A stretch of DNA of 29,381 nucleotides. It comes from CAHJWO01 sp964245885. GTDB lineage: Bacteria > Verrucomicrobiota > Verrucomicrobiia > Chthoniobacterales > SZAS-18. How positions within the stretch are numbered: the stretch's first letter is position 1; every line of letters begins with the position of its first letter. Below are positions 8,258 to 14,451 of the stretch, one piece after another. A program made the position numbers and the translations under genes. The notes under the pieces were generated by a model, which had not been told where the DNA came from, did not search any database, and was given only the letters and a program-made list of their open reading frames with translations. The stretch covers positions 1 to 29,381 of the forward strand of contig CAXTOX010000041.1 of assembly GCA_964245885.1 (NCBI GenBank). The letters are read 5' to 3'.

Positions 8258-9957
8258 ACGCCTTCGACTACCTCGTCCTCCTCGGGACGCTCGCGGGCAT
8301 CGCGGCCTACGGGGTCTGGCGCACGCGCGGCCGGCGGGATCTTCACACTTACCTCAAGGGCAGCCGCAACACGGGCTGGCTGACCATCGGACTCTCCGTC
8401 ATGGCCACCCAGGCCAGTGCAATCACTTTCCTGTCCGCGACGGGGCAGGGATACGCGGATGGGCTAGGCTTTGTGCAAAATTACTTCGGGGTGCCGCTGG
8501 CGCTGATCATCGTCGCGGTCGTCTTCCTGCCGATCTACCGGCGGCTGGGCGTCTACACGGCATATGAGTACCTCGGGCAGCGGTTCGACAAGAAAACCCG
8601 GCTGCTCGGCGCGGGCATCTTCCTGCTCCAGCGCGGATTGGGCGCGGGCATCACGATCTACGCGCCCGCCATCGTGCTCTCGGCGCTCATGGGCTGGCGG
8701 CTGGACCTGACGATCATCGGCACCGGCGTGCTGGCCGTCGCCTACACGGTCAGCGGCGGCAACGACGCGGTGAACATCACCCAGAAATACCAGCTCGGCA
8801 TCATCTTCGCGGGCTTGTTCGCCGCCGGCTGGGTGCTCGTGTCGCGGCTTCCGGCCGGGCTTACATTCAGTGACACCCTGACGCTGGCGGGCGGCTTCGG
8901 CAAACTGCACGCGGTGGATCTTTCCCCGAGCCTGCAACGCCGCTACACGCTCTTGTCCGGGTTGGTCGGCGGGCTGTTCCTGCAACTGTCGTATTTCGGC
9001 ACGGACCAGTCGCAGGTCGGGCGTTACCTCGGCGGCTCGTCCTTGCGCGAGAGCAGGCTCGGGCTCATGTTCAACGCCCTGAGCAAGGTGCCGATGCAGT
9101 TCTTCATCCTGGGGCTCGGGGTGCTGACGTTCGTGTTCTACCGGTTCGAGACGCCGCCGGTGTTTTTCAACGAGCCCGCGTGGAACTACCAGGCAACCCA
9201 CGGCGAGGGGGAGCGATTGAACGCGCTCCGAACGGACTTCGATGCCGCTCACGCGCAGGAACGGCAGGGGATCGACGCCTGGCTGGCCGCGCGCCACGCC
9301 GGCGACGCCGCGGCGGCCGAACAGGCCCGCGCCACGGCGCTTTCCGCGCACGCACGCGGCGAAAACGCGCGCGTGGGCACCCGGGACGTTCTCCACGCCG
9401 GCGACGCCTCGCTCCCCGTGGAGGATAGCGATTACGTATTCATCACTTTCGTCGTGCGTCATCTGCCCCATGGATTGATCGGTCTTCTCATCGCGGCGAT
9501 CCTGGCGGCGGCGATGAACTCCAAGGCGGGTGAACTCAACGCGCTCGCCTCCACCACCACGGTGGATTTTTACCGGCCGTTGTTCCGTCCGGAAGCACCG
9601 GACGCGCACTATGTCCGCGTGTCCCGGTGGCTGACGGCGTTCTGGGGGCTGGTGGCCATCGGATTCGCGTTGTTCGCGCACCTGGTGGAAAACCTCATCC
9701 AAGCGAGCAACATCCTCGGGTCCATTTTTTACGGCGTCGTCCTCGGGTTGTTCCTGACGGCGTTTTTCCTGCGGCGCGTTGGCGGCACGGCGGTGTTCTG
9801 GGGTGCGCTGGCGGCGCAGGCGCTCGTGATCGTCATGTACACCGCGCGGGTGCCGATTTCCTATTTGTGGTACAACCTGATCGGCTGCGCGGCGTGCGTC
9901 GTGTTCAGCCTGATTCTTCAGGCGGCGCTGCCACCCGACAAATTCTCCCCTGCATGA
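8254..9957 (+). CDS. Sodium:solute symporter (SSS family)
   Basis: The 567-aa integral membrane protein starts at GTG 8254. The SSS signature region is clear: YLKGSRNTGWLTIGLSVMAT near residues 30-49, then TFLSATGQGYADGLGFVQNY, a conserved core with GGNDAVNITQKYQ near residue 170, and AAILAAAMNSKAGELNALAS near 411-430. About 13 transmembrane helices are expected. A hydrophilic insertion of about 80 residues (roughly 310-390, rich in Ala, Arg and His) interrupts helices in the second half and is long for the family. Substrate is not predictable. It is locked between overlapping genes: GTGA with the 48-aa peptide and ATGA with the BshC-like gene, so all are probably one operon. Symporter genes next to bacillithiol genes are, from memory, also seen in Bacteroidota. 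Confidence 0.92.
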   Translation: MNAFDYLVLLGTLAGIAAYGVWRTRGRRDLHTYLKGSRNTGWLTIGLSVMATQASAITFLSATGQGYADGLGFVQNYFGVPLALIIVAVVFLPIYRRLGVYTAYEYLGQRFDKKTRLLGAGIFLLQRGLGAGITIYAPAIVLSALMGWRLDLTIIGTGVLAVAYTVSGGNDAVNITQKYQLGIIFAGLFAAGWVLVSRLPAGLTFSDTLTLAGGFGKLHAVDLSPSLQRRYTLLSGLVGGLFLQLSYFGTDQSQVGRYLGGSSLRESRLGLMFNALSKVPMQFFILGLGVLTFVFYRFETPPVFFNEPAWNYQATHGEGERLNALRTDFDAAHAQERQGIDAWLAARHAGDAAAAEQARATALSAHARGENARVGTRDVLHAGDASLPVEDSDYVFITFVVRHLPHGLIGLLIAAILAAAMNSKAGELNALASTTTVDFYRPLFRPEAPDAHYVRVSRWLTAFWGLVAIGFALFAHLVENLIQASNILGSIFYGVVLGLFLTAFFLRRVGGTAVFWGALAAQALVIVMYTARVPISYLWYNLIGCAACVVFSLILQAALPPDKFSPA

Positions 9958-10721
9958 GCGCGATCATCTGTTTTGGCCAGCAACCGTGCGGCTTTTTCCC
10001 GCGTCGGTTTCTTTTTGCGAAAATCGTGACCGCGCGCCGGTTGGCGGCGGAACTCGGCGGCGAGGTCGTGTTCTTCTGCCACGACAGCGACCACGACCCG
10101 CGTGAGACGCAGACGATCCTGACTCACCGCAAGACCGGTCAACCGACGAAGCTAAATTTCCCGTGCGACAACAAGGTCCAACGCAAATGGTCGCCGCTCT
10201 ACGCGAAGTGCGTTTCTACCGGTTGGCGGGACAACACCGCCCGCCAACTCCCCGCGTACGTGGACGCACCGGCCGTCGCGGCGTTCCGCCACGTGGCAGC
10301 CGGCAACGCCGCCGACTTCTGTCTGGAGATGTACACGAAGATGGGTTTGCTCGACGGCGTGCGCGTGGTGCGTTCCAGCGACCCGGCGGTGAGGCAGGCG
10401 GCGTGTGAGATCGCGGACTTTTTTGTGGACGTACTGTACGAAGGCGAAACGGTTCGCGCCCGCTGGCGGGACGGCGCGCTGCAACTCCACGAGGGCGGCG
10501 GTGTTTACCGGACCGTCGCCGGCGCGAAGTTTTCCAAGGCACAGATCAGCCCGACGCGCGACACGCGCCTGTGCTGGATGCAGTCCGTGGTGCGTTGCAC
10601 GCATTACGTTGCCGGGGCGGGGGAGGCGGCTTACCTGAACACGGCCGACGCGCCGGAAATCACTTTTGTGACGCGCGATGTCATCGAACGTTCCGACGAA
10701 GCGTACACGGACATGCCATGA
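9954..10721 (+). CDS. Compact BshC-like protein (putative bacillithiol cysteine ligase relative)
   Basis: The 255-aa protein overlaps the symporter stop codon (ATGA). Its N-terminus ICFGQQPCGFF...LFAKIVTARRLA followed by VVFFCHDSDHDPRET mirrors the BshC core (GGQQAGL, YT-HKI, FW-A-EDHD) in order and spacing. Its C-terminal part DTRLCWMQSVVRCTHYVAGAGEAAYLN mirrors the BshC segment TRPLMQ...YIAGPGE--Y. BshC enzymes are about 540 aa and add cysteine to GlcN-malate in the last step of bacillithiol synthesis; here the connector region and C-terminal coiled coil are missing while both conserved ends are kept. The next gene is bshA, which strongly supports a thiol role. Whether it is a minimal BshC or a paralogue with a different acceptor is open. 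Confidence 0.7.
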   Translation: MSAIICFGQQPCGFFPRRFLFAKIVTARRLAAELGGEVVFFCHDSDHDPRETQTILTHRKTGQPTKLNFPCDNKVQRKWSPLYAKCVSTGWRDNTARQLPAYVDAPAVAAFRHVAAGNAADFCLEMYTKMGLLDGVRVVRSSDPAVRQAACEIADFFVDVLYEGETVRARWRDGALQLHEGGGVYRTVAGAKFSKAQISPTRDTRLCWMQSVVRCTHYVAGAGEAAYLNTADAPEITFVTRDVIERSDEAYTDMP

Positions 10722-10755
10722 TTTCGCACGAAGTTCCGCAACGACCAATCTTATT

Positions 10756-11877
10756 TTGAAGATCGGACTGACGTGTTACCCTTCGGTGGGTGGGAGCGGC
10801 GTGCTGGCGTCGGCGCTGGGCGAGGAACTTGCCCGGCGCGGACACGAGGTGCATTTCATCAGCTACGAACGTCCTTTCCGTTTGCCGGACCACGTGGAGC
10901 GGATCTTGTTCCATCCGGTCATCATCAACGACTACGGTCTCTTCAAATATCCCGATTACACGCTGCCGCTCTCGGTGAAGATGGCCGAGGTCAGCCGCGC
11001 GCACGGCCTGGATGTGCTGCACGTTCACTACGCCGTGCCGCACGCCACGGCCGCCGTGCTCGCGCGCTCGATGCTGCCGCCTGCACACCAGCCGCGGATC
11101 GTCACGACGCTGCACGGCACGGACACGACGCTGCTCGGCTTGGACGCGGGCTACGCCCCCGCGATCCGTCACGCCCTGGCGCAATCGGACGCCGTGACGA
11201 CCGTCTCCGGTTTCCTGCGCAACGAAACGCGGCGCGTGCTCGCCGTCGAGCGGTGCATCGACGTGATCCACAATTTCTTCGTCCCGCGTCCACCCCGCCG
11301 CACCCGCGACGAGACCCGCCGCATGCTCGGTCTCTCTCCCGGCGAAACGCTCCTGCTGCACGCTTCCAACCTGCGCCCGCTCAAGCGGATCGACCTCCTG
11401 TTGCAAACCGTCGCGCGTCTCCGGCCGCGCGGAGCATTCCGCCTGCTGATCCTGGCGGGTGGGGATTGGCGGCCGTTCGAGGAAGACGCGCGACGGCTCG
11501 GCCTCGCGGACCGGCTCCTCATCCGGCGCGAGGTCAGCGACGTGGAGGAATATTTCCAGGCCGCCGACCTGGCGTTGTTCACCTCCGAGAGCGAGAGTTT
11601 TTGCCTGGGCATCTTGGAAGCAATGTTCTTCGGCTGCCCGAGTGTGGCGATGGCGGTGGGCGGGATACCCGAGGTCGTGGAGGACGGAGTGAGCGGACGG
11701 TTGGTGCCTTTTGGCGACGTGGAAGCCGCCGCCGGTGCCGTCCAGGAATTGTTGGACGATCCCGCCGCCCGGGGGGCGATGGGAACAGCGGCCAGAGAAC
11801 GTGCGGAGACGCGGTTTTCGGCGGACTTCATCGTCCCACGGTACGAGGCGCTGTACCAGCGGGTCTGTAAAAACTAG
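10756..11877 (+). CDS. bshA: BshA, N-acetyl-alpha-D-glucosaminyl L-malate synthase
   Basis: This GT4 (GT-B fold) glycosyltransferase transfers GlcNAc from UDP-GlcNAc to L-malate, the first step of bacillithiol synthesis. The sequence opens with KIGLTCYPSVGGSGVLASAL, the BshA signature, and keeps VHYAVPHA near residue 90, TTLHGTDTTLLG near 118, NFRP-like ASNLRPLKRIDLL, and the donor-site SESESFCLGILEAMFFGCPS near 280. Length (373 aa) matches the family. The homologous start is the TTG at 10756; an in-frame ATG at 10678 would add 26 residues overlapping the BshC-like gene, which the family lacks. Its stop codon shares the palindrome CTAG with the convergent gene's stop. Confidence 0.93.
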   Translation: MKIGLTCYPSVGGSGVLASALGEELARRGHEVHFISYERPFRLPDHVERILFHPVIINDYGLFKYPDYTLPLSVKMAEVSRAHGLDVLHVHYAVPHATAAVLARSMLPPAHQPRIVTTLHGTDTTLLGLDAGYAPAIRHALAQSDAVTTVSGFLRNETRRVLAVERCIDVIHNFFVPRPPRRTRDETRRMLGLSPGETLLLHASNLRPLKRIDLLLQTVARLRPRGAFRLLILAGGDWRPFEEDARRLGLADRLLIRREVSDVEEYFQAADLALFTSESESFCLGILEAMFFGCPSVAMAVGGIPEVVEDGVSGRLVPFGDVEAAAGAVQELLDDPAARGAMGTAARERAETRFSADFIVPRYEALYQRVCKN

Positions 11878-12911
11878 TCACCGACCCGAGCGCGGATCGT
11901 CTCACCGAAACGCGGCACCACGAACGCCGCCGGGTCCACCTGCCTCGCCTGCAACGCCGCCGCGAGGTCGATGATGGGTTGGTCGATGGCTTCGTCGGTG
12001 AGTTGAAACGTGCCGAAATGCATCGACATGCTCAGGCGCGAACCGAGGGTCTGGTGCGCCTGCACGGCGTCCCCGGGGTTCATGTGCTGCTCGCGCATGA
12101 ACCAGCGGGGTTCGTACGCCCCGATGGGTAAGAACGCGAGGTCCGGCGCGCCGAGACGTTCGCGGATCGTCGCGAAATGACGACCCAGGCCCGAGTCACC
12201 GGCGAAATACACGCGCAGGTTTCCCGACCGCAGCCAGAATCCGCCCCAGAGCGTGTTGTTGCGCTTGCTCGCCGAGCGCGCGGACCAATGTTGCGCCGGA
12301 GTGAACGTCACTTCCAAACCGGGAAAACGATGCGGTTGCCACCAGTCGAGTTCCTCCACCTGACGCAAACCATGCCCGCGCAGGAACGCGTGGTTGCCTA
12401 GACCGGTGAGGAAAAGGGGATTGAACCGCTCGTCCAACCGCCGCAGGGTGGTAACGTCGAGATGATCGTAGTGCCCGTGGCTCACGAGTACGACTTGGAT
12501 CGGCGGAAGCGCATCGAACGCGATGGCCGGTGGCCGGGCACGTCGCGGACCAACGAAAGTCACCGGGCTGACGCGTTCGCTCCAGACGGGATCGGTGAGG
12601 ACGTTGAGTCCATCCGCGAACTGCAAGAGGAACGTGCTGTGTCCGACGAACGTGGCGGACGTCTCATCGGGGCCGATGCTTGCCGGAAGACTGGGGACAA
12701 CCGCTTCGACCGAGGTTGGTGGCAACCAGCGGGCGGCGCGTCCCCCGAAGAGTTTCCAACGCAGAACGTCGGTCAGGGACCGCCCGGCGGGTACCCCGTC
12801 GAGGTTGTGAAATTCGCGGCCGTCAAAATGGTCGCTGGGAGTGGTAGGCAGGCTCAAGCAGTCAGACAGTACGATGCCGGAGGCACGACTTGCAAATCGC
12901 GCCTCCGGCAA
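11874..12911 (-). CDS. Metallo-beta-lactamase-fold hydrolase (NAPE-PLD/UlaG-like)
   Basis: The 345-aa protein has a central HGHYDHLD zinc motif (His145, His147, Asp149, His150), an earlier FVGHSTFLLQ strand near residue 88, FAGDSG near 236, and LPIGAYEPRWFM near 262, which together fit the branch of the metallo-beta-lactamase fold that includes N-acyl-phosphatidylethanolamine phospholipase D and related lipid hydrolases. A WKLFGGRAARWLP segment in front of the domain is typical of these bacterial homologues. No signal peptide is evident, so a cytoplasmic or membrane-associated location is likely. It faces bshA convergently. Upstream lies the end of the tRNA array, transcribed in the same direction, with about 120 bases between. 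Confidence 0.85.
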   Translation of the reverse strand: MPEARFASRASGIVLSDCLSLPTTPSDHFDGREFHNLDGVPAGRSLTDVLRWKLFGGRAARWLPPTSVEAVVPSLPASIGPDETSATFVGHSTFLLQFADGLNVLTDPVWSERVSPVTFVGPRRARPPAIAFDALPPIQVVLVSHGHYDHLDVTTLRRLDERFNPLFLTGLGNHAFLRGHGLRQVEELDWWQPHRFPGLEVTFTPAQHWSARSASKRNNTLWGGFWLRSGNLRVYFAGDSGLGRHFATIRERLGAPDLAFLPIGAYEPRWFMREQHMNPGDAVQAHQTLGSRLSMSMHFGTFQLTDEAIDQPIIDLAAALQARQVDPAAFVVPRFGETIRARVGD

Positions 12912-12961
12912 AGCGAATGACGCGTCTGAAGTTCCACGATGACGCCGTGCCGGGAGAAATC

Positions 12962-13008
12962 AGATCAGGAAGATTTGGCTCGTTTTTCATACGAAGGAAC
13001 CCTGATCT
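12962..13008 (-). other. Stem-loop at the 3' end of the tRNA array
   Basis: An 8-bp outer stem (AGATCAGG with CCTGATCT) encloses an inner hairpin TCGT/ACGA with a 7-base loop. It lies just beyond the last tRNA in the direction of transcription. No T-run follows, so it is not a standard intrinsic terminator; it may be a processing or stabilising 3' structure, or the leftover of another tRNA with only acceptor- and anticodon-like stems. Confidence 0.4.
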
Positions 13009-13033
13009 CGCTGCCCGGAACGGCGGCGGAAAG

Positions 13034-13108
13034 TGGGGAGGCTAGCCGGTTACGCTCCGGCCCTGCGGCGTTCACAAGGCCGGGTGCTTCTACTACACCA
13101 TGGTCTCC
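13034..13108 (-). tRNA. Variant tRNA-His(GTG)
   Basis: Anticodon loop TTGTGAA. An extra 5' G (position -1) faces C73, the hallmark of histidine tRNAs, and CCA is encoded. T-stem GCCGG/CCGGC encloses loop AGCGTAA: G55 replaces the usual T55 and the 54/58 pair is reversed to A54-T58. The D-loop TAGTAGAAG lacks GG. The acceptor has two A x C mismatches and the anticodon stem a 31 x 39 C x C mismatch. It is the last tRNA of the array. Confidence 0.72.
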
Positions 13109-13123
13109 GTGTTGATGGCAAAA

Positions 13124-13205
13124 TGGAGCTGCGCCCCGGTATCGCGCCGGGCTTGGTTGACAACGGTTTTGCAGACCGTGGCGTTCACTTGCTCGCTCGC
13201 GCAGC
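13124..13205 (-). tRNA. Variant tRNA-Cys(GCA)
   Basis: Acceptor GCTGCGC pairs perfectly; discriminator T73, as expected for cysteine; CCA encoded. Anticodon stem ACGGT/ACCGT with loop CTGCAAA. T-loop CGCGATA (C54, G55, C56), 3-bp D-stem with a 10-base D-loop AGCAAGTGAA. The variable region is unusually long for tRNA-Cys, about 11 bases. Confidence 0.72.
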
Positions 13206-13221
13206 GTTGGGTTTGGCAAAA

Positions 13222-13297
13222 TGGTGCGCCCGGAAGGAGTTTCACCTTCACCTTGCCGGGTAAGAGCCGGCGGCTCTGGAAATTGAGCTACGGACGC
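13222..13297 (-). tRNA. Variant tRNA-Lys(CTT)
   Basis: Acceptor GCGTCCG with one G.T wobble, A73, encoded CCA, anticodon loop CTCTTAC on a GC-rich stem. This copy is the exception in the array at position 56: T-loop TGAAACT has G55 A56, and its D-loop AATTTCCA has lost the conserved AG and instead carries T residues that could pair with A56. Confidence 0.75.
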
Positions 13298-13310
13298 AGG
13301 TTAGGAAAAT

Positions 13311-13384
13311 TGCTCGCGGCAGGAATCGCACCTGCTGCCTCCGCCTTCGCAGAGCGGCGCTCTGATCTGATGAGCTACGCGAGC
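13311..13384 (-). tRNA. Variant tRNA-Arg(GCG)
   Basis: Acceptor GCTCGCG perfect over 7 bp, A73, no encoded CCA. Anticodon loop CTGCGAA on stem CCGCT/GGCGG. T-loop TGCGATT, D-loop ATCAGATCA with 4-bp stem GCTC/GAGC. Bacteria normally read CGC with the ACG (inosine) arginine tRNA, so a GCG anticodon is itself uncommon. Confidence 0.75.
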
Positions 13385-13396
13385 CGGTTGGTAAAA

Positions 13397-13469
13397 TGCT
13401 CCCCGACGTGGTTCCGCCCCACGAAGACCTGGTTAACAGCCAGGCATGATCCTGTTTCATCACCGGGGA
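13397..13469 (-). tRNA. Variant tRNA-Asn(GTT)
   Basis: Anticodon stem CCTGG/CCAGG with loop CTGTTAA; acceptor TCCCCGG with a terminal G.T; discriminator G73 as in asparagine tRNAs. Only CA, not CCA, follows G73. T-loop GGCGGAA has G55 C56 but G at both 54 and 58. D-loop AACAGGA on stem ATGA/TCAT. Confidence 0.7.
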
Positions 13470-13479
13470 ATTTTTGAAA

Positions 13480-13553
13480 TGGTGGCTGCCACGGAGTCGC
13501 ACCGTATCCTTGCCCTCTTCAGGGGCACGCTCTTCTGCATGAGCTATGCAGCC
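13480..13553 (-). tRNA. Variant tRNA-Phe(GAA)
   Basis: Anticodon stem TGCCC/GGGCA with loop CTGAAGA; G1-C72 and A73 fit phenylalanine; CCA encoded. One base is missing where the T-stem meets the acceptor, leaving a 4-bp T-stem or a 6-bp acceptor. T-loop TGCGACT; D-loop ATGCAGAA on GCTC/GAGC. Confidence 0.72.
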
Positions 13554-13564
13554 ATGATAAAACT

Positions 13565-13635
13565 TGGGCCGCCAGGGTATCGCGCCCTGTTCTACCGGTT
13601 AAAAGCCGGTGGCATCACTTTAATGCTTGCAACCC
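13565..13635 (-). tRNA. Variant tRNA-Lys(TTT)
   Basis: Second lysine gene of the array. Anticodon stem ACCGG/CCGGT with loop CTTTTAA, acceptor GGGTTGC with two G.T wobbles, A73, no encoded CCA. T-stem CAGGG/CCCTG with loop CGCGATA; D-stem GCAT/ATGC with loop TAAAGTG. Confidence 0.75.
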
Positions 13636-13644
13636 GTCATGAAA

Positions 13645-13722
13645 TGGAGCCTCTGGTGCGGACTCGCACCGACGATCTACCGGTTTACGAAACCGGCCCT
13701 GTCGCTGCTGAGGCACAGAGGC
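13645..13722 (-). tRNA. Variant tRNA-Thr(CGT)
   Basis: Perfect acceptor GCCTCTG, T73 (A73 is usual for threonine), CCA encoded. Anticodon stem CCGGT/ACCGG with loop TTCGTAA. The T-arm is odd: with loop TGCGAGT only three stem pairs form, while the same bases make a rival 6-bp hairpin GGTGCG/CGCACC. D-loop CAGCAGCGAC on a 3-bp stem. Confidence 0.65.
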
Positions 13723-13736
13723 GATGAAAAAGCTGT

Positions 13737-13807
13737 TCGCTTCTGCCGGTATCGCGCCGGCGTCTACCGGTTATCGGCCGGCCGCTCTGCTTTTGAGCTA
13801 AGAAGCG
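13737..13807 (-). tRNA. Variant tRNA-Ile(GAT)
   Basis: Perfect acceptor CGCTTCT, A73, no encoded CCA. The anticodon loop CCGATAA has C33 in place of the near-universal T33. The outermost anticodon-stem pair is a mismatch. T-stem GCCGG/CCGGC with loop CGCGATA; D-loop AAAAGCA on GCTC/GAGC. Confidence 0.7.
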
Positions 13808-13819
13808 AAGTGAAAAAAG

Positions 13820-13890
13820 TTGCCCGCCGGGGAGTCGCACCCCGTCTTCCGCTTTGTAAGAGCGGCTCGCTCCTGTGACAACAGCGGGCA
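13820..13890 (-). tRNA. Variant tRNA-Val(TAC)
   Basis: Perfect acceptor TGCCCGC, A73, no encoded CCA. Anticodon stem CCGCT/AGCGG, loop CTTACAA. T-stem CGGGG/CCCCG with loop TGCGACT. The D-stem TTGT/GCGA uses two G.T pairs and holds loop CACAGGA. A run of six T follows the 3' end. Confidence 0.72.
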
Positions 13891-13910
13891 AATCTGACTG
13901 GTGGAAACAT

Positions 13911-13981
13911 CTGCCGGGCGTGGATTCGCACCACGATCTCGCTGTTTCAAAGACAGGGGTCCTCCTTTGGACGACCCGGCA
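13911..13981 (-). tRNA. Variant tRNA-Gln(TTG)
   Basis: T1-A72 and G73, both glutamine identity features in bacteria, on a perfect acceptor TGCCGGG. Anticodon loop CTTTGAA; the outer anticodon-stem pair is C x C. T-stem CGTGG/CCACG with loop TGCGAAT; a very short 6-base D-loop AAAGGA on GTCC/GGAC. No encoded CCA. Confidence 0.76.
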
Positions 13982-13985
13982 AAAG

Positions 13986-14061
13986 TGGTCAGGACGGCAG
14001 GTAACGCTCCTGCTTGATCTTGCTCCCAAGGCAAGTGCCTCCGCTTGTCGGCCACGTCCTG
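13986..14061 (-). tRNA. Variant tRNA-Pro(TGG)
   Basis: C1-G72 and A73, as in bacterial proline tRNAs, on perfect acceptor CAGGACG; CCA encoded. Anticodon stem CTTGC/GCAAG with loop CTTGGGA (G37 as usual for proline). T-loop AGCGTTA shares the reversed A54-T58 with tRNA-His; D-loop GACAAGCGGA on a 3-bp stem. Only 4 bases separate it from tRNA-Gln. Confidence 0.76.
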
Positions 14062-14094
14062 AGAACTTGTGTGGCTAAAGAAGTTTGAATCGTT

Positions 14095-14166
14095 CCCCAG
14101 CCCTGCCAGGGCGTCAGGCGATAGCCCAGGGCAGCGCCCTGGGTTGGCGGACTGGCAGGGCTGGGG
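14095..14166. repeat. Long inverted repeat between tRNA-Pro and tRNA-Asp
   Basis: Arms CCCCAGCCCTGCCAG and CTGGCAGGGCTGGGG pair over 15 bp, with a second inner palindrome (GCCCAGGGC/GCGCCCTGGG). It occupies most of a 161-base gap in an array whose usual spacing is 4-20 bases, and its sequence resembles the palindromes inserted in the tRNA-Met gene, so it is probably another copy of the same repeat class. No gene is seen in 14062-14222. Confidence 0.8.
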
Positions 14167-14222
14167 AGAAGAACGCGTCGTCATCTTTAACCACCCAGAT
14201 TCTGAGGTGAAAACTGCAAAAA

Positions 14223-14299
14223 TGGCGGGTTGGACGGGCATTGCTCCCGTGACCTTCGGCTTGACGAGCCGCTGCTCTTCGTGGCTGAGCTACCAACCC
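14223..14299 (-). tRNA. Variant tRNA-Asp(GTC)
   Basis: Perfect acceptor GGGTTGG, G73 as expected for aspartate, CCA encoded. Anticodon loop TCGTCAA, with C33 again replacing T33. T-stem ACGGG/CCCGT with loop AGCAATG. Its D-loop AGCCACGAA carries CG rather than AG at the elbow site, so C18 could form a Watson-Crick pair with G55. Confidence 0.72.
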
Positions 14300-14311
14300 G
14301 AGGTTGTAAAA

Positions 14312-14400
14312 TGGTGGGCCAGGCAGGAATCGCACCTGCGCGGTCGATGCACGACATCTGCTCTACAGGCAGCCCCGCGTCTTTAGCGGTCTACTGGCCC
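14312..14400 (-). tRNA. Variant tRNA-Tyr(GTA), type II
   Basis: An 89-base gene with a true long variable arm (GTCG, loop TGCAT, CGAC), which bacterial tyrosine tRNAs have. Acceptor GGGCCAG perfect, A73, CCA encoded. Anticodon loop CTGTAGA. T-stem GCAGG/CCTGC with loop TGCGATT; D-stem CCGC/GCGG with loop TAAAGAC and two extra bases before it. Confidence 0.78.
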
Positions 14401-14451
14401 ACGGTGGAAAATGGTTGCGGAAACGGGAATCGAACCCGCTTGAAGTGGCTT

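Noticed and set aside
10678..10755. Upstream ATG start of bshA (26 extra residues)
   Set aside because: BshA homologues begin at KIG-TCYPSVGGSG; the extra residues are non-homologous and overlap the BshC-like coding region.
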